A DNA stretch of 64,000 bases from Panagrolaimus kolymaensis (lineage: Eukaryota; Nematoda; Chromadorea; Rhabditida; Panagrolaimidae), in assembly GCA_028622995.1 (NCBI GenBank), contig JAJQJQ010000029.1:2108001-2172000 (forward strand). Reading direction: 5' to 3'. Below, one piece after another: positions 1 to 12,473 of this stretch (the stretch's first letter is position 1; the number at the start of each line of letters is the position of its first letter). Position numbers and translations under genes: made by a program. A model generated the notes under the pieces. It was not told the DNA's origin. It did no database searches and saw nothing but the letters and a program-made list of their open reading frames with translations.

Positions 1-390
1 TTTAAAATTTTAATTTTAAGAAATTTAAAAAAAACATTTTAAACCATTTTTTTTTGTAAAAAAATGACAAATAAAATTTTTCTTAGTTCGACAAGGAAAT
101 AATAAAATGTAAAGCTTTACTTTTTTTATGCTGACTTTTTTTTGGCTTCGACTGATTAATTAGTTTTTAGCTTTACATATCAAAAAATAAAGTTACATAA
201 AGAATTTTGTCAAAAAAAAACAAAGAATCAAATTTTAAAAAAGATATTTTTCCAAAAAAATGTTTAAAATTCTAGGTTTCGTTTTTTTTCTTCAGAAATT
301 TATTAATTATTAAAAATAGTCTAAAATTTTTCACTTCATTTTTTTTTTTTGCAATGTTTCTTAATTATTTTTCCCACCAAAATTACAAAC

Positions 391-1836
391 CTTTAGTATT
401 GGCCCTTGGAAAAGTAATTCCAATTCCATGAGATTCAAATTCAAATCGCCTTCTTAATAATTGAATGATTCCTGTTTGACGATAACATTCTCCATTCCAA
501 TTTAAACAAATATCTTCAAAAGTTACGGTATCATTTATGTGTTTTGTGGCGGGAGTTCGCCATTTATCTTTCATAGGAAATTTTACGTTTTCTGCCACCG
601 CAGCTTCAAGCTTTTCAATTTCATTTAAATATTTTTCTTCTAAAATATTTGGATATGTATGAGTTTCATATCCATCCAATTCTTTTCCATTCACCACTAA
701 ATAAACGTATCGATTCCATTCAAACGTGCGTTCAGGTAAAAATTCATTTATTCTTATTGGCCAAAGCTGGAAAAATAAAAAAATATTTATGAGTTTTTTT
801 TATGGATTATTTAAAATATGCAAATATTTCGGATAATTTCTTTAAAAGAAAATTCTTTAATTTGCTTCGGTAAATTTTTTTAATGTTTCTGTTTAAAAAA
901 AGAATTAAGAAGCACACGAAGAAAAAAAAGATAAACAAAACTTGTGGATTTTTTTTGATAGACTTTTTCTTTCTCTTGAAAACTTGGCAGTTATTTACAA
1001 AAATACAAGAATTCTAAAAATGGAGAGACTTACAGAAAAAAAGCCAAGCTTCTTAAATTATTATTTATTAATTACCTCCATTAAATTTGTGATGAGAAAG
1101 CTATTTATTTTTTGGATTTAGAAAAGTTTAATAAAAAAATATTAAAAATTTTTAAATTCATTAATTTTTTGGCCCATTTCTCGGATTTCCTCGCGTTTAA
1201 TCGTAGAAATTTATAATTTTTATTTAATTGTCGAGTTTGCTTCAAAGAACGCTAAAAAACATCTCCCTTTTCTTTTTTTCTTTTTTTTTATTCCAAAAAA
1301 AGAACTAATAATTATATGCCAGCCAGCTGTCTCTCTGTCTTTTTTTGGTCCCATAAAAAGCATTTTAAAAAAATGTCAGTCAACTAAAAAAAATACCTGT
1401 TATTTATGGTCTATTTTTTTATTTATTTGTGAAAGCAACCTCCACTTTTCGTTTTCTATTTTCTTTTTCCCAAACAAAAAAGGGAAATAAAAATACAAAC
1501 ATAAATCAAACAAACACAAAAAAAAGGAAAATAAATAATTACCTCAGATAATAATTTTTCTTCTTCCCATGCAGGTGCTGAAGCAGGAGTATAAAGTTTT
1601 TTAGCATCCAAAAGTGTTAATTCTTCAATCCATATAAAACCAAGGGATAAAATTCCAGTTAAAAATATAGGTAAAATAATAAAAATCCAATAATAATCAA
1701 CTAAATAATTTCTTGTAAACCATGCAAATAATTTCATTAATGGTTTATCTAAAGTTGGAATATGGCATCGCATCCTTCTAAAAAATATATTAATTTTTTT
1801 ATTATTATCATACATATTTGGCTTTTGGAAATACAT
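391..1836 (-). CDS. Patched-related (PTR) family protein, N-terminal exons, partial
   Basis: Two exons read on the minus strand: 1836-1543 (98 codons, phase 0) and 766-391 (phase 1 at a GTTTGT donor), separated by a 776-base intron with a GTAATT donor and CCAG acceptor. The joined product has RRMRCHIPTLDKPL near residue 20, one hydrophobic segment at about 48-69, then EELTLLDAKKLYTP and an ectodomain with FEDICLNW, CYRQT and GIGITFPRANT motifs. This arrangement (first membrane helix, then a large extracellular loop) is that of nematode PTR proteins, sterol-sensing-domain relatives of Patched and NPC1 that act as RND-type membrane transporters in cuticle and trafficking biology. The start at 1836 is the first Met in the frame. 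The rest of the gene, including the sterol-sensing domain, lies left of the window; 1-390 looks like intron. The family is clear; the individual ortholog is not. Confidence 0.85.
767..1542 (-). other. Intron of the PTR gene
   Basis: This is AT-rich sequence between the two PTR exons, bounded by a minus-strand GTAATT donor at 1542 and an AG acceptor at 767-768. I see no other coding or repeat signal in it. Confidence 0.75.
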
Positions 1837-4800
1837 AAAATGTGATAAAAGCTAACGACTCGATTTGCTTGGGCGGTATTGAAAAAATAGTAAGCGAGAA
1901 ATTTTGGAACTATAAAAAATCCACCCATAGAGAAAAAAAGTAAGTATGTAGTTAGTAACCTATGGGTGGAAAACTTTTACCAAGCCTATGGAAGAAAGAA
2001 AAAAAAGTGAGGTACAAAACTCAAAAAAAAAAAATGAGTGTTAACAGCAATTATCATCAACACAACAACATAAAAAAATGTTTCAACGCCAACGAGAGAA
2101 ATAGAGACAGCCTTGAATTTATTTATTTATTCATTTCTTTTTTACTTAAAGAAAAGATAATCCTTAACCCCGGCAAAAAAAAAAAAAGACATCGAAGGAA
2201 ATAATAATAAAAAAAGTTCCATGAAAAAAGTTTAACAAAAAAAAACAAAATCGAGGAAGTTTGAAAAAAGAAAAACTAACTTCGGCAAAGGCAAAGAAGA
2301 AGAAGTGGAAAATGAAAAAAGGGGTTTCCAAAAAAAAGTTGAATGAAGGTGAGAGGAAGAAAAAATGGAGTAATCTACAATATCTGTCTTTGCATTAAAA
2401 AAGGTTTCTTGTTGCTTGGTTTTGTAATTGATGCTGCACTCATTTTTTTGTTATTTAAAAAAACTTTAATCTTACAACAAGAGAAAAAGTGAACCATTTT
2501 TTAAAAGACAACAATAATGGTTTTTTTCTGGTGGAGGAGTTGTTTGGTTGAAGAAAGAAATACATACATAAGTAATCTTTAAAAATGAAAATCACTATAA
2601 AAAAAGTTCAGTGAGAAAAAAATAAATAAATTCAAAGACACATTTAACCTTAAAAAAAATTTATGTTTGTAAGATGGACGAAGAAAAAAATAAAGCGGGG
2701 AAAAGCTTTTCGTCAAATTTAAATATCCGAATGATTATAGATTTGTAAAAAAAAATTTAAATCGTTTAAAATTCTGAAATCCAGAATTGAACAAAAAATA
2801 AAAATCATATTTGTCGAACAAATATTTTATCGTCAGCTTTCAAATCACAGTGTTGCGGAGAGTCTTGGAAAAAATAATTTTAGCCTCAAAAAAAACTAAT
2901 TTATTTTTTTAAAGCATAATTTCATTTAAAATTGTAGAAATAAAAATAAAAATTTCCTTGATTTTTACTATGTCAAAATTTTTAAACCTAAAATTTCATC
3001 CCGAAAAAAAAAACAAATGAAAGTTAAATCTAAAAACAAAATGCATTATTTTTATAAAAAATTTTTAACCAACAAAAAATTTAAACAAAAATAAAGGAAT
3101 GACTTTAGAAATTTTATAAGCAAAAAAAAATGTGTAGCCGAAAGTAAAATAAATAATTATTTAAGATTTTTTTGGCGGTCAATATCAACAACTTCATCAA
3201 ATCAAGAAATATGAAAGTAATGAATGAAAAAAAAAGTGAAAAACGAATCACTCTTTCACATTAATTTTAGTTTCTTTTCTTTTTACTTCTTTCATTTTTT
3301 TAATGACAACAATGGACGACGACGACGAGAAAATAAAAAAAAGAAGAAGATGGATGTTATCCTTTTTTAGAAAAGAGAAAGATAACAAAGGAAGCTATTA
3401 GTATCCGATGAAGATGTCTCCAACATAGACGCCGCTGCTCCTGATTCGCGCGCGATCTTCTTTCCTTTTTTTGATTGCTTTCTTGCTTGCTTGCGAGTTT
3501 TATGGATGTCGTCTCTATTTCTCTCTTTTTCTCTTTTGGCAATGACAATGATGAACAACGTGAACATTCATCCAGCAAAAGCGAGTCAACTAACTAAAAA
3601 CTAGTTTTCATTTAGTTGTTAGTTGGTTGGTTGGAAAGGCGATCGCAAAAAAAAAAAAAACACCAAAATCACTTCTTTTTTTTCTTGCTTTCATTTTTTT
3701 TTTTTTTGATTGGAGAACAAAGTTAAAAAAAGGAAGAGAATATGAAATCGAAAATCGAATGGAATCCATTTATGTTGAAGACGAAAAAAAGAAAAGGGAA
3801 AAAGGGAAATTATTATTATTATTTTATGATCACTCAACAAAAAAAAAGAAAGAACAACATAATCGAATTTAGTGAAGGAGATGAGGAAAATAATTTGTTA
3901 GTTGGTTGGCAAAAGTTCAAAAATTATTTTGAGTGGGACCTCAATTTTTTATTTATTTATCTATGTAGGACGACACTTGAATAAAAGTCAAGTGGCGAAG
4001 GTTAATAAAAACATGGATATTAAAATTTATTTTTGGTTCCGGTTATTTAATAATAATTAGAAAATGTAAAAATTCGAAAGAAAAAAGAGATTCTCAAAAG
4101 TTAAAAAAGAATTCACTTAAAAAACATTATTAAAAGAAATAAATAAATTTTTAATTTTGGTGGTCTGATTTCCTGTTACATTAATTTCATTTTTAAAGTG
4201 TTTTCAAACTAATATTTAATTTTTAATAAAATATTCGTTGAAAAATTACACTAAAGTCATTTAAACTTTACGCGTTTGGAATTTTTTGTGATAAGCCTCC
4301 AAGTAATAATTTTCATAGTTATTAAATGGCAAAAACGACTCTTTTTCTGTTAAAAAACAAACAAATAAGGAATGAATGAAATTTAGAATAAAAAAATCAA
4401 AAGAATTTGCTCGAAAAAAATAAAGTAAAATTGTAATGGAACACTAACAACATTTTTAAATCAATCAGTGGTGAAAAAAGAAAAATTTATAAACTGTTAG
4501 AAACAATATTAAAAAAAAGGTTTGAAGAAGTCCCATCTTTTTTTGGTCCAATGAAACTTTTTTTTACTTTTGTGACGTTGTCGCCTTTTTTTTTTGATCA
4601 ATGACAGAAAGAATATAGGTATTACTTTCGATTGAACTCTCTCTGTTGTTTTGGTGTTTTTTATTTTGTGGAAGAAAAATAAAAGAATGGAAGAATCACA
4701 TGGCAAAAAAAACTTCCACAAATAAAATTGGATTATGTGAAAGAACTAAAAAAATATTTTTTATATTTTAGAAACTTTTTAGAAATGACGAAATAAAAGC

Positions 4801-6448
4801 AGGGATATGAATTCGAAAGTCTAAGAGCTGATCAGAAAAATAAAACCAAAAATCGGCGGAATCTGTGCCAAAATTAGTTTTTTTTTGAACGGGGGAAAAT
4901 AAACAGCCAATGAGTTTTTGAAGAAGAAAAAAATCCAAAGCAAAATGAAATTTTTAGTCAAACTGTAAAAAGTCTTCAAAATAAAAAAATAAAATACACA
5001 AAAAAAATTACAGTCGCAACATAGTTCCATAATTTGTGAAACTTTTAACCAAAGCTCAAAAGTTTTTAAAAACCCAATACCAAAAAAATTGCTCAAAGCC
5101 TTTGAGTCAAAGAATTAGTAAAAAACCAAACTCCCGATAATGGTTTTTTTCCACATAAAAAAAATATATACGTAAATCAATGTTTTTTATTTTTTGTAAG
5201 CGTCGTCGTCAATGCCGTTGATCCGTGAGAATGCGAATCATAAAACCTCAAACATCACCATCCCAAAAAAAAAAGAAGAAGTGATTCATGAATCTCTTTT
5301 TCGGATTTCTAGAACAAAAAAACTCATACATTAATCTTTACAAATACATACGTATTATTCCATCAGTTTAGTTTGGAACGAAGACACGGTACGGTAGTTG
5401 ACGTCAAAAAAAAAGAGAAGATAGAGGAAATCAAAAAATAAATAAATAAAAATCTGTTTTCCTGAAAGAAAACAAAAAATCACCGTCGACGACATCGTCG
5501 TCAGTCAGTCATTGGGCAGCCAAAAACTACCAACAAAGAAAGAGGAAAGAAAGAAATCCTTTTAGTCATCGTCTTTATCGTCGTTGTCAGATTTGGAATC
5601 AATGAAGCATCCAACAATAAAAATCAAATATACAATAAAAAAATATTATTTTCATCACACATTTTTGTATGTCGTCGTCGTCGTCTGCCCGCGCATATTT
5701 ATCTATCTATCTTTCTTTTTTTTTTGTTGTTATTATCGTTATTTTCACTTTTTACTCGTCAGGTTGTCGTATCCCATATATATAAATGCATTTCTTTTTC
5801 TTTTTTTAATCCAGAAGAAGAAATAAAGCTATCAAACAAAACAAATAAAGAAAGGGAAATAAAATCAGAAATGTTGTTGTTGTTGGTATAACTAGTTTAC
5901 AACCTTCTTTTTTTAGAAGATAGAAGAAAAAAATATGGGTTTTTTTCTTTCTTTCTTGAATGTTTGCATTTTTAATCGGATTTCTTCTTCCAAATACAGG
6001 AAAATGAATTTTTTTTGTAAACACTCGTCAAAACCCATATGATAATTTTGTTTGTTGTTTGTTGTTGGTAAACAAAATAATAACAAAGTATGTATTAAAA
6101 AAATATGAAAAAATGTTGCAAACAATGAAGAAAAAAAAATCTTTCAAGTTCTTCAAAAAAAAAAATTATGTATATTTTAAATTTCCCGCATTTATGTGTT
6201 TACACGAATGCAAACGCCAAAGCAACTTGCTAGCATTATTTTGATTTCTTTTTTTCAACCTACTCCGTTCGCTGCTAAAAAAAATAAAAGACGTTTTCTT
6301 GCTTATGGCTTTCTTCATTCTTCTTCTTCTCTTCCACCTTTATATATATTCTTTGCCTTTCGCTATTCCGTGTTACATTCATCTTCGCCACACTTTCTTC
6401 ATATACCTTTATTTAATGATGTAATAATCCCTAATGTTATTTTTTTTT
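1837..6448. other. Intergenic, no gene seen
   Basis: This is the divergent interval between the PTR gene (-) and TOMM40 (+). It is dominated by A- and T-runs and purine- or pyrimidine-rich low-complexity tracts. Reading frames here are Lys- or Phe-rich products of homopolymers with no domain signal. The promoters of both genes should lie here, but I cannot point to a specific element. Confidence 0.6.
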
Positions 6449-6456
6449 AGTAAAAA
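6441..6456 (+). promoter_or_regulatory. Probable spliced-leader trans-splice acceptor of TOMM40
   Basis: A run of eight T followed by AG (6441-6450) lies six bases upstream of the TOMM40 ATG. A polypyrimidine-AG so close to the start, with no upstream in-frame coding, is the usual form of a nematode trans-splice site. It could also be a cis-splice acceptor after a 5' UTR intron. Confidence 0.5.
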
Positions 6457-7749
6457 ATGATGTCTGGGCCACCACCACCTCCATCAAAATCTGCATCGTC
6501 ACCTGGAGCTGAAATGTCATCATCAACAACAACAGCAGTTTCAACTACTTCTCCTCTTCCAAATCATAATCCTGGATCATATGAAGAATTACACAGAAAA
6601 TGTCGAGATATTTTTCCAATGTGTTTTGAAGGAGCTAAATTTATGGTTCAAAAAGGTCTTAGTTCTCATTTTCAAGTATGTTTTCCTTTATATCCTATAG
6701 ATTTGGCAATGCTTCACAATCATTACTCTTGTTTTATTTGTAACTTTGGGAGTGATATTAGCTATTATTAACTAATATATGCTTGTTTGTTGTAACAGTG
6801 ACTATAACTTCCTCCACTTTGTTAAACCAATGATCTAACTTTTCTTTCTTTTCAGGTTGCTCATACTTTAAGCATTTCATCTGCAAATACGGGTTACCGT
6901 TTTGGTGCTACATATATTGGAACAAAAGAACTTGGTCCAGGTGAAAATTATCCTGTTATGTTAGCAGATACTGATGGATCTGGGAATACTTCTGCAACCA
7001 TTGTTCATCAATTTGCTGATATTTATCGTGTTAAATTCCAAGGACAAGTTCAAGTATGATTTTTCTAACGCTTTTTGTTTCACTTTTCCATGATATGTTT
7101 TTTAGCAAAACAAAATTGCTGCTGCTCAAGGAACATTAGAACGAAGAGGACGTTTTTCAACTTATGGTCTTATGCTAGGCAATACTGATCTAGTTAATCA
7201 AAGTGGTATCGCTGTTGGACATATATTGCGTCGTATTACTGAACGATTGGATCTTGGGGCTGAATTAGTGTACCAATATGATAAGAAACAAATTCCTGGT
7301 AATCTTTTGTTTACTTCCATTGCTAATGCATCAATGAATATAGCTTTTCTCTTTTACAATGGTTGATATATTTCTTCGTTTTAGGTGGTCAATTCAGTGC
7401 TTTATCATATGCAGCAAGATATACAACTCCTATTTGGACTCTTTCAAGTACAGTATCATCAAGCAGCCTTCATGCATGTTATCATCATAAACAAACTGAT
7501 ACATTACAATTTGGTGTTGAATTTGAAGCAAATTTCCGTGTTGCTGAAGCTGTTACAACTTTTGCATATCAAGCTGAACTTCCTGATGCTGGTGTTGTTA
7601 TGCGTGCATCATGTGATACAAATTGGACTGTTGGGGCTGTATTTGAAAAGCGTTTATCTCCAACTCTTCCATTTACTCTTGCAATTAGTGGACTTCTTAA
7701 TCATGTCAAAGGTCAAGGAAAATTTGGTGTTGGTCTTATTATTGGTTAA
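6457..7749 (+). CDS. TOMM40: TOMM40, mitochondrial outer-membrane import channel
   Basis: Four exons, 6457-6675, 6856-7053, 7106-7298 and 7385-7749, join in frame to give 324 residues, close to the usual 300-360 for Tom40. Residues 1-40 are a Pro/Ser/Thr-rich cytosolic tail. The rest is the 19-strand beta-barrel of the Tom40/VDAC (porin-3) family. Visible hallmarks are the YEELHRKCRDIFP segment before the barrel, the FEGAKFMVQKGLSSHFQVAH helix-to-first-strand region, alternating hydrophobic strands, and the C-terminal KFGVGLIIG strand. Tom40 forms the pore through which nearly all nuclear-encoded mitochondrial precursors cross the outer membrane. Introns are 180, 52 and 86 bases with TTTTCAG, TTTTAG and GTTTTAG acceptors. 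A trans-splice-like acceptor lies just upstream. No breaks or missing segments. Confidence 0.96.
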
Positions 7750-10700
7750 ACAACAAAATCTCAATTGAAGCAATCTATTGTTATAACCTCTTCTTTCGAC
7801 TTTTGATTTCAATATTATTATTGTTTCGTTATTATGATTTATAAACTAGGATATCTTTTAGTTTTAGTAGCTTTGTTATTGTTTCTTTTTTTTAATAATG
7901 TCGAAGTGAAGTTTATGCTTAAATTAATTGAAGTAAAAAAATTATTTTGTTATTTTTGTATTTTGAAAGAAGGTGTAACAAACTTCTTTGGTTAATGGAG
8001 GGATGATGATGGTAATACATTGGTTTTCAGTGGCTCTGGAACTTTGGGCCTTTCCCAGTGTTAGGAAAGATGGTTTATCTTTTGCCCTTTTTGGACTTCT
8101 TTGTTTTTTATATGTTCTTCGAAAGTATCAAACATGTTTGGTGGTTGTCTGGAATGGATTTCAAACTTCCGCTTTTTTTCATCCACCAACTTTACATTGT
8201 TAATATTGATTTGGGAGTGTCAAAAAAGAACTTTTAAAAGCAACAAAACATTTAGCCTTACTTTTTTTTCTTCTTTGGAGCTTTTGGTTTTTTTCAAAAA
8301 GCAGTTTACAAAACTATGAGACAGACTAATTTTAAACCAATGCAGCAGTGTAATATATTCGAAGCAAAGAAGCAGCAACCAAGGAACGGCAGTTCCATTT
8401 TTTTTGTATGAAGGAAGTATGTAAAACGAAAAATAATAAGAAGAAGTGGAGCAACAACAAGTGTCAGTCATCTTACTTTACTTTTCTCACCCAAATAACA
8501 ACTAACAACAAAAAAATCTGCCACCCAAGCAACAATAACCCAAGTTATTCATTGTTTTATTTTTTGTTGAACACACGTCAAAAAATAAAAAATAAAATTT
8601 ATAAACTGACTCCATTTTTATTTTGGTTGGTAAAAATTTTTTTTTGCGTTAAAAAAGCAATAAAAAAAGAAAGGCGCCGAAAAGAAGAATGGAAATAATA
8701 GCAAAGGAAGAAAAGGAACAATTTCAAAGAAAGTTATTTGACAACAACGACGATGACTCCCGCGAGAACTCTCTTTTTTTTTAAGGATAAAAAAACAAAT
8801 TTTTTACATACAAACAAACTTGATAGTATTTTTTTTTCTTGGTTGGCATCGTCTTCTTTTTCTTTGGTTTTATTTTATTTTTTTGCAGAAGCTTGCTAGC
8901 TAGCTTTTCTTAAGCTTGCGCTCTTCCTTACTTTCATTATTCTTTTTTCTCCTTCGGGTGCAGTTTTGTTGCTCGTTTACATACATACATATCTTTTTTT
9001 TGCCTTTGTTGCCTATTTTTTTTTTTGTTGTTTAGGGTTTTTATTTTGGAAGCAAAGGAAACTAGCTTTTCTTTTTTTTATTGGTTGGTGTTTCAGAAAC
9101 ATAAAAAAAGCTGTTATATAATATGTATTTTTGAGAAGCTTTTCTTCGTTGTTGGTGGTGGTGGATGATAATATTTATGAACCCAAGAAGAAAAAAAAAG
9201 TACATACAATAAATACAATATTATTTTTTATGAGACTTTTGGGTAGTTAAACAGAAAAACAAAGAGAGAGAAGTGAGGATATATATTTTTTATGTGAAAA
9301 TGACTTTTTCATATTTTTGTATAGCGGCAACTAAAATAGGATGGATACATAAATACATATGTAAAGTTGGGGTCAAATTTTAGCTTTACTTTTTTTATTA
9401 CTGTTTTTTTTTCAAATGCAAATACAAATCCATTTATACCAGAAAAAAATTTAAATACGTTCAGAAGAATGAAAAAGAGCCGAGAATTTTTAGAAGCTAT
9501 CGTTTGTATCTCTTTCTTGGATAATTAAAATTGATTACTGTAGCTTTGTTAAATGATAAAATTCATATAGGGATATTTTGATTTTTGTTTACTTTTTTAC
9601 TCATCTTTATTTTCTCACTATTTTTTAAAATATTAAAGAATTTCCCAAACGTGTTTTTTTTTAACAATTTGCGACCATCGAATTTTATGTTTCAAGAAAC
9701 TAAATTAATTTTATTGCTATCATTTTTAGCTTTTATTTATTCTTTTGTCTATTTTTTTCTACGTCCATTTTTTTAAATTATTAGTTTCTATTTCTGAAAT
9801 TAATATATTGATTAATTTTTCATAATTTTTACAAAACTATGAAAGAGCTCTTCGATTCATCAAAATAAGGCATGGATCCATCATTCCATTATCATCCAAA
9901 TCCCACACGTTTTTTTAAACCATAAAGTGCAAAATATGTGTCAACAACATTAGCATTAACTAATTGCAAATGACGACGACAAGTCAATGAAATGCCCAAA
10001 ATGGACTTATTATGTCTTCTTTTTTTTCTCTGCCAAAGATATTTCACTAATTTGGCTTTCAACAAAATTGCAAATGGAATAAATGGAACAAAAAATTTAC
10101 TAAATATTTTCATATTCTTTTTTTGCTTTTTAGTTTTCTATCAAAAAAAAGATCGCGCAAAAAGCAACAATTTTTCTGTTTCATTTTTTTTTTCTTTGAT
10201 TTTGTTTTTGTTTTTGCCAAAGGCCACGTTAGTGCGCGGCGACCTTCTTGCTTGCTTGTTTTTTTCTTCTTCCAAAACTGACTTCATTTTTTTCTTCTTC
10301 TTTATATATATATATTTTTTTGCCATTTGTAAATGTCTGTATGTGTATGCTTTTTTTTTTAAATTATAGTCGACAAAGAAGAAAAAGAAAAACACAACAC
10401 ATAAAAACAACATGCGCTTGCTTGCTTTTTTCTTTTTTTAACTAATCGTGTTACTAACTGCCAATTTTAGCTTCTTTTTTTTAAAGGAAAAAAAAGATAT
10501 GTTTCTTCTGGTCGTTGGTAATGTAATGGTGGTGGTTGGCAACCATGGATTGTAAAGGAGTGTCAATGATGATGTCCCACACACATTTTTTTGGGTGTTA
10601 AACCAGTAATAAAAAAAAATGTTTAAATATGGAAATAAAAATAATACTTCTAACAGCGACTTTGAGACTAACGATGACAACATTTTCATTTTAGTTTCAT

Positions 10701-11338
10701 TCATTTTTTTAATATTTATTTTTTATTTTTCACGCGCGAATGAAAAACAAAATAAAAACTTCTTTAATAAGCTAAAGTTTTTTTTTGTCGCGCAGCAGCT
10801 TTTTTTTACTTCCATTTTTTTTAAAATTACTTTTCTATGTTTTTTTCTAATAAAATTATTAAAATTTAAAAAAATAAAAAATAAAATAAAGAAACTTTTT
10901 AAAAGTGATAACCAACCAACCAAGAGACAGCTGTAGCGTAGCTATTATTATTATTTTGTTAATAAAAACATAAATACATAATATGAATTTTAAAAAAAAG
11001 TAATAGGAAATTAAATGTAGTTGTTTGAGCGGAACTTGAAAAGATTTATTAATTATTTTGTTATTTTTAAATTCATTGTATTAGAAAATAATTAACAGAA
11101 TTAAAATTATACCTTTAGTTTTTTCTTTTTTTGTTTAAAAACAATTTTCTTAAAAATGAATATTTAAATATTTTACCTTTTTCTTTGTTGCTTTTTTTTC
11201 ATCTCTTTTTGGTTATTTATTAATTTTATAACCCAAATTATGCAAATTCTTTCTCAAGAATATTTTTTGATTTGCTTTTTATCATTTAAAAAACTTTCTA
11301 TTAACTTCCTTTTTTTTAATTATATCTATTTTTAGTCT
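7750..11338. other. Intergenic, TOMM40 3' flank, no gene seen
   Basis: TOMM40 3' UTR followed by AT-rich low-complexity DNA with many polypyrimidine tracts. A 71-codon frame at 7988-8203 is of normal composition but has no homology I recognise and is probably UTR. Otherwise I see nothing. Confidence 0.5.
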
Positions 11339-11544
11339 AATTTAAAGGGACATAGCTATTTCATGCCTTTTTTGAAATTTCGATAGTGGGGACTGAAAGT
11401 TACACTTGGTAAGGCGCGTGTTTGAATTACCGTGTAAGACAGAAAGTGCACGGTAATTCAAACACGCGCCGCCCCAACTGTTCCTATCAGCCCCCACTAT
11501 CGAAATTTTTGAAAAGGCATGAAATAGCTATGTCCCTTTAAATT
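11339..11544. mobile_element. Short fold-back (MITE-like) element, 206 bp
   Basis: The outer arms begin AATTTAAAGGGACATAGCTA and are inverted at 11339-11399 and about 11485-11544. An inner inverted pair, GGCGCGTGTTTGAATTACCG at 11413-11434 and its complement from 11449, leaves a 14-base loop. The segment between outer and inner arms (about 11400-11412 against 11469-11485) is imperfectly paired. The whole folds into one long hairpin with no coding capacity. Flanking bases are too AT-rich to call a target-site duplication. Confidence 0.75.
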
Positions 11545-12473
11545 TAATTAATAATTAAAAAAGCTAACATTTTTTAAACTTAAAAATAAAATTATTTTGC
11601 TGGTTACGTGAAAAAGATAAAATAAAATAAAACATAGGTCAGAAGTTTGAGTGAAGCAACACAACTTTTTTTTTTCTTCTCGATAATACTTTACTTTTTA
11701 ATTTTATGCTTGGAATCATCCAATATTATTTCTTAACTCTTTTTTTATTTTTAATAAAAACTTTACAATTATTTTTTTAAAAATGAAAGCAAAAAAACAA
11801 ATATGTTAGGGAAATTGAGAGAATTTTTCAGTTTATTTTTTATTTCTTTTAAACTTTTTCCATATCGATTTTAAAATAATAAAAATGTATCTTTTTGATA
11901 AGTATTTTTTTCTTTTTCTTTTGCGTTTATTATTTAATTATTAATTAAAAAAATGGCTTTTTTCCACTATAATTTTGCTTTTAAATAAATTTAAGGTTTT
12001 TTGTTAATTTTTGAAGCATTTATCGATCTAACTTTTTCTTTGTTTTCCAAAGAGGTTTATCAAATTTTTAAAAATGTTTGTTGCGATTCTTCAAAAGCAT
12101 TTATTAAATGAATTTTGTAAAATTTTTTTAATAATGTAAAAAACTTTTCTTTCTCAGAAGTCTTATTTTGTCTTTCACTCCAAATAGCTCCTCGCTCTTC
12201 TTCCTCTCCCATTTTCTTCAAAACCCATCAAAAAATAAAGTTAGTTTTTTAAAACATTTTTTGAAATATTTTTTATTTCTTTTTTTTTGCCATAAAATTT
12301 ATTTTTTTAAGAAACTCCAACAAAAACAAAAAACTTGTTGTATTTTTTTTAAATATTTTTCTGTATAAATAAATTGACTTGACTCCGTCGACACTTCTTC
12401 TTCTTTCTCTTCTTTTGTTTTTTTTCCAATGGCATTGGAGAGATATGACGACCACCATCGCCACCACCGCCAT
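11545..12473. other. Intergenic, no gene seen
   Basis: AT-rich spacer between two transposon-like elements. Poly-T and poly-A tracts only. Confidence 0.5.

Noticed and set aside
7988..8203. 71-codon frame 3' of TOMM40
   Set aside because: Normal composition, but no recognisable homology, no clear start context, and it sits where the TOMM40 3' UTR is expected.
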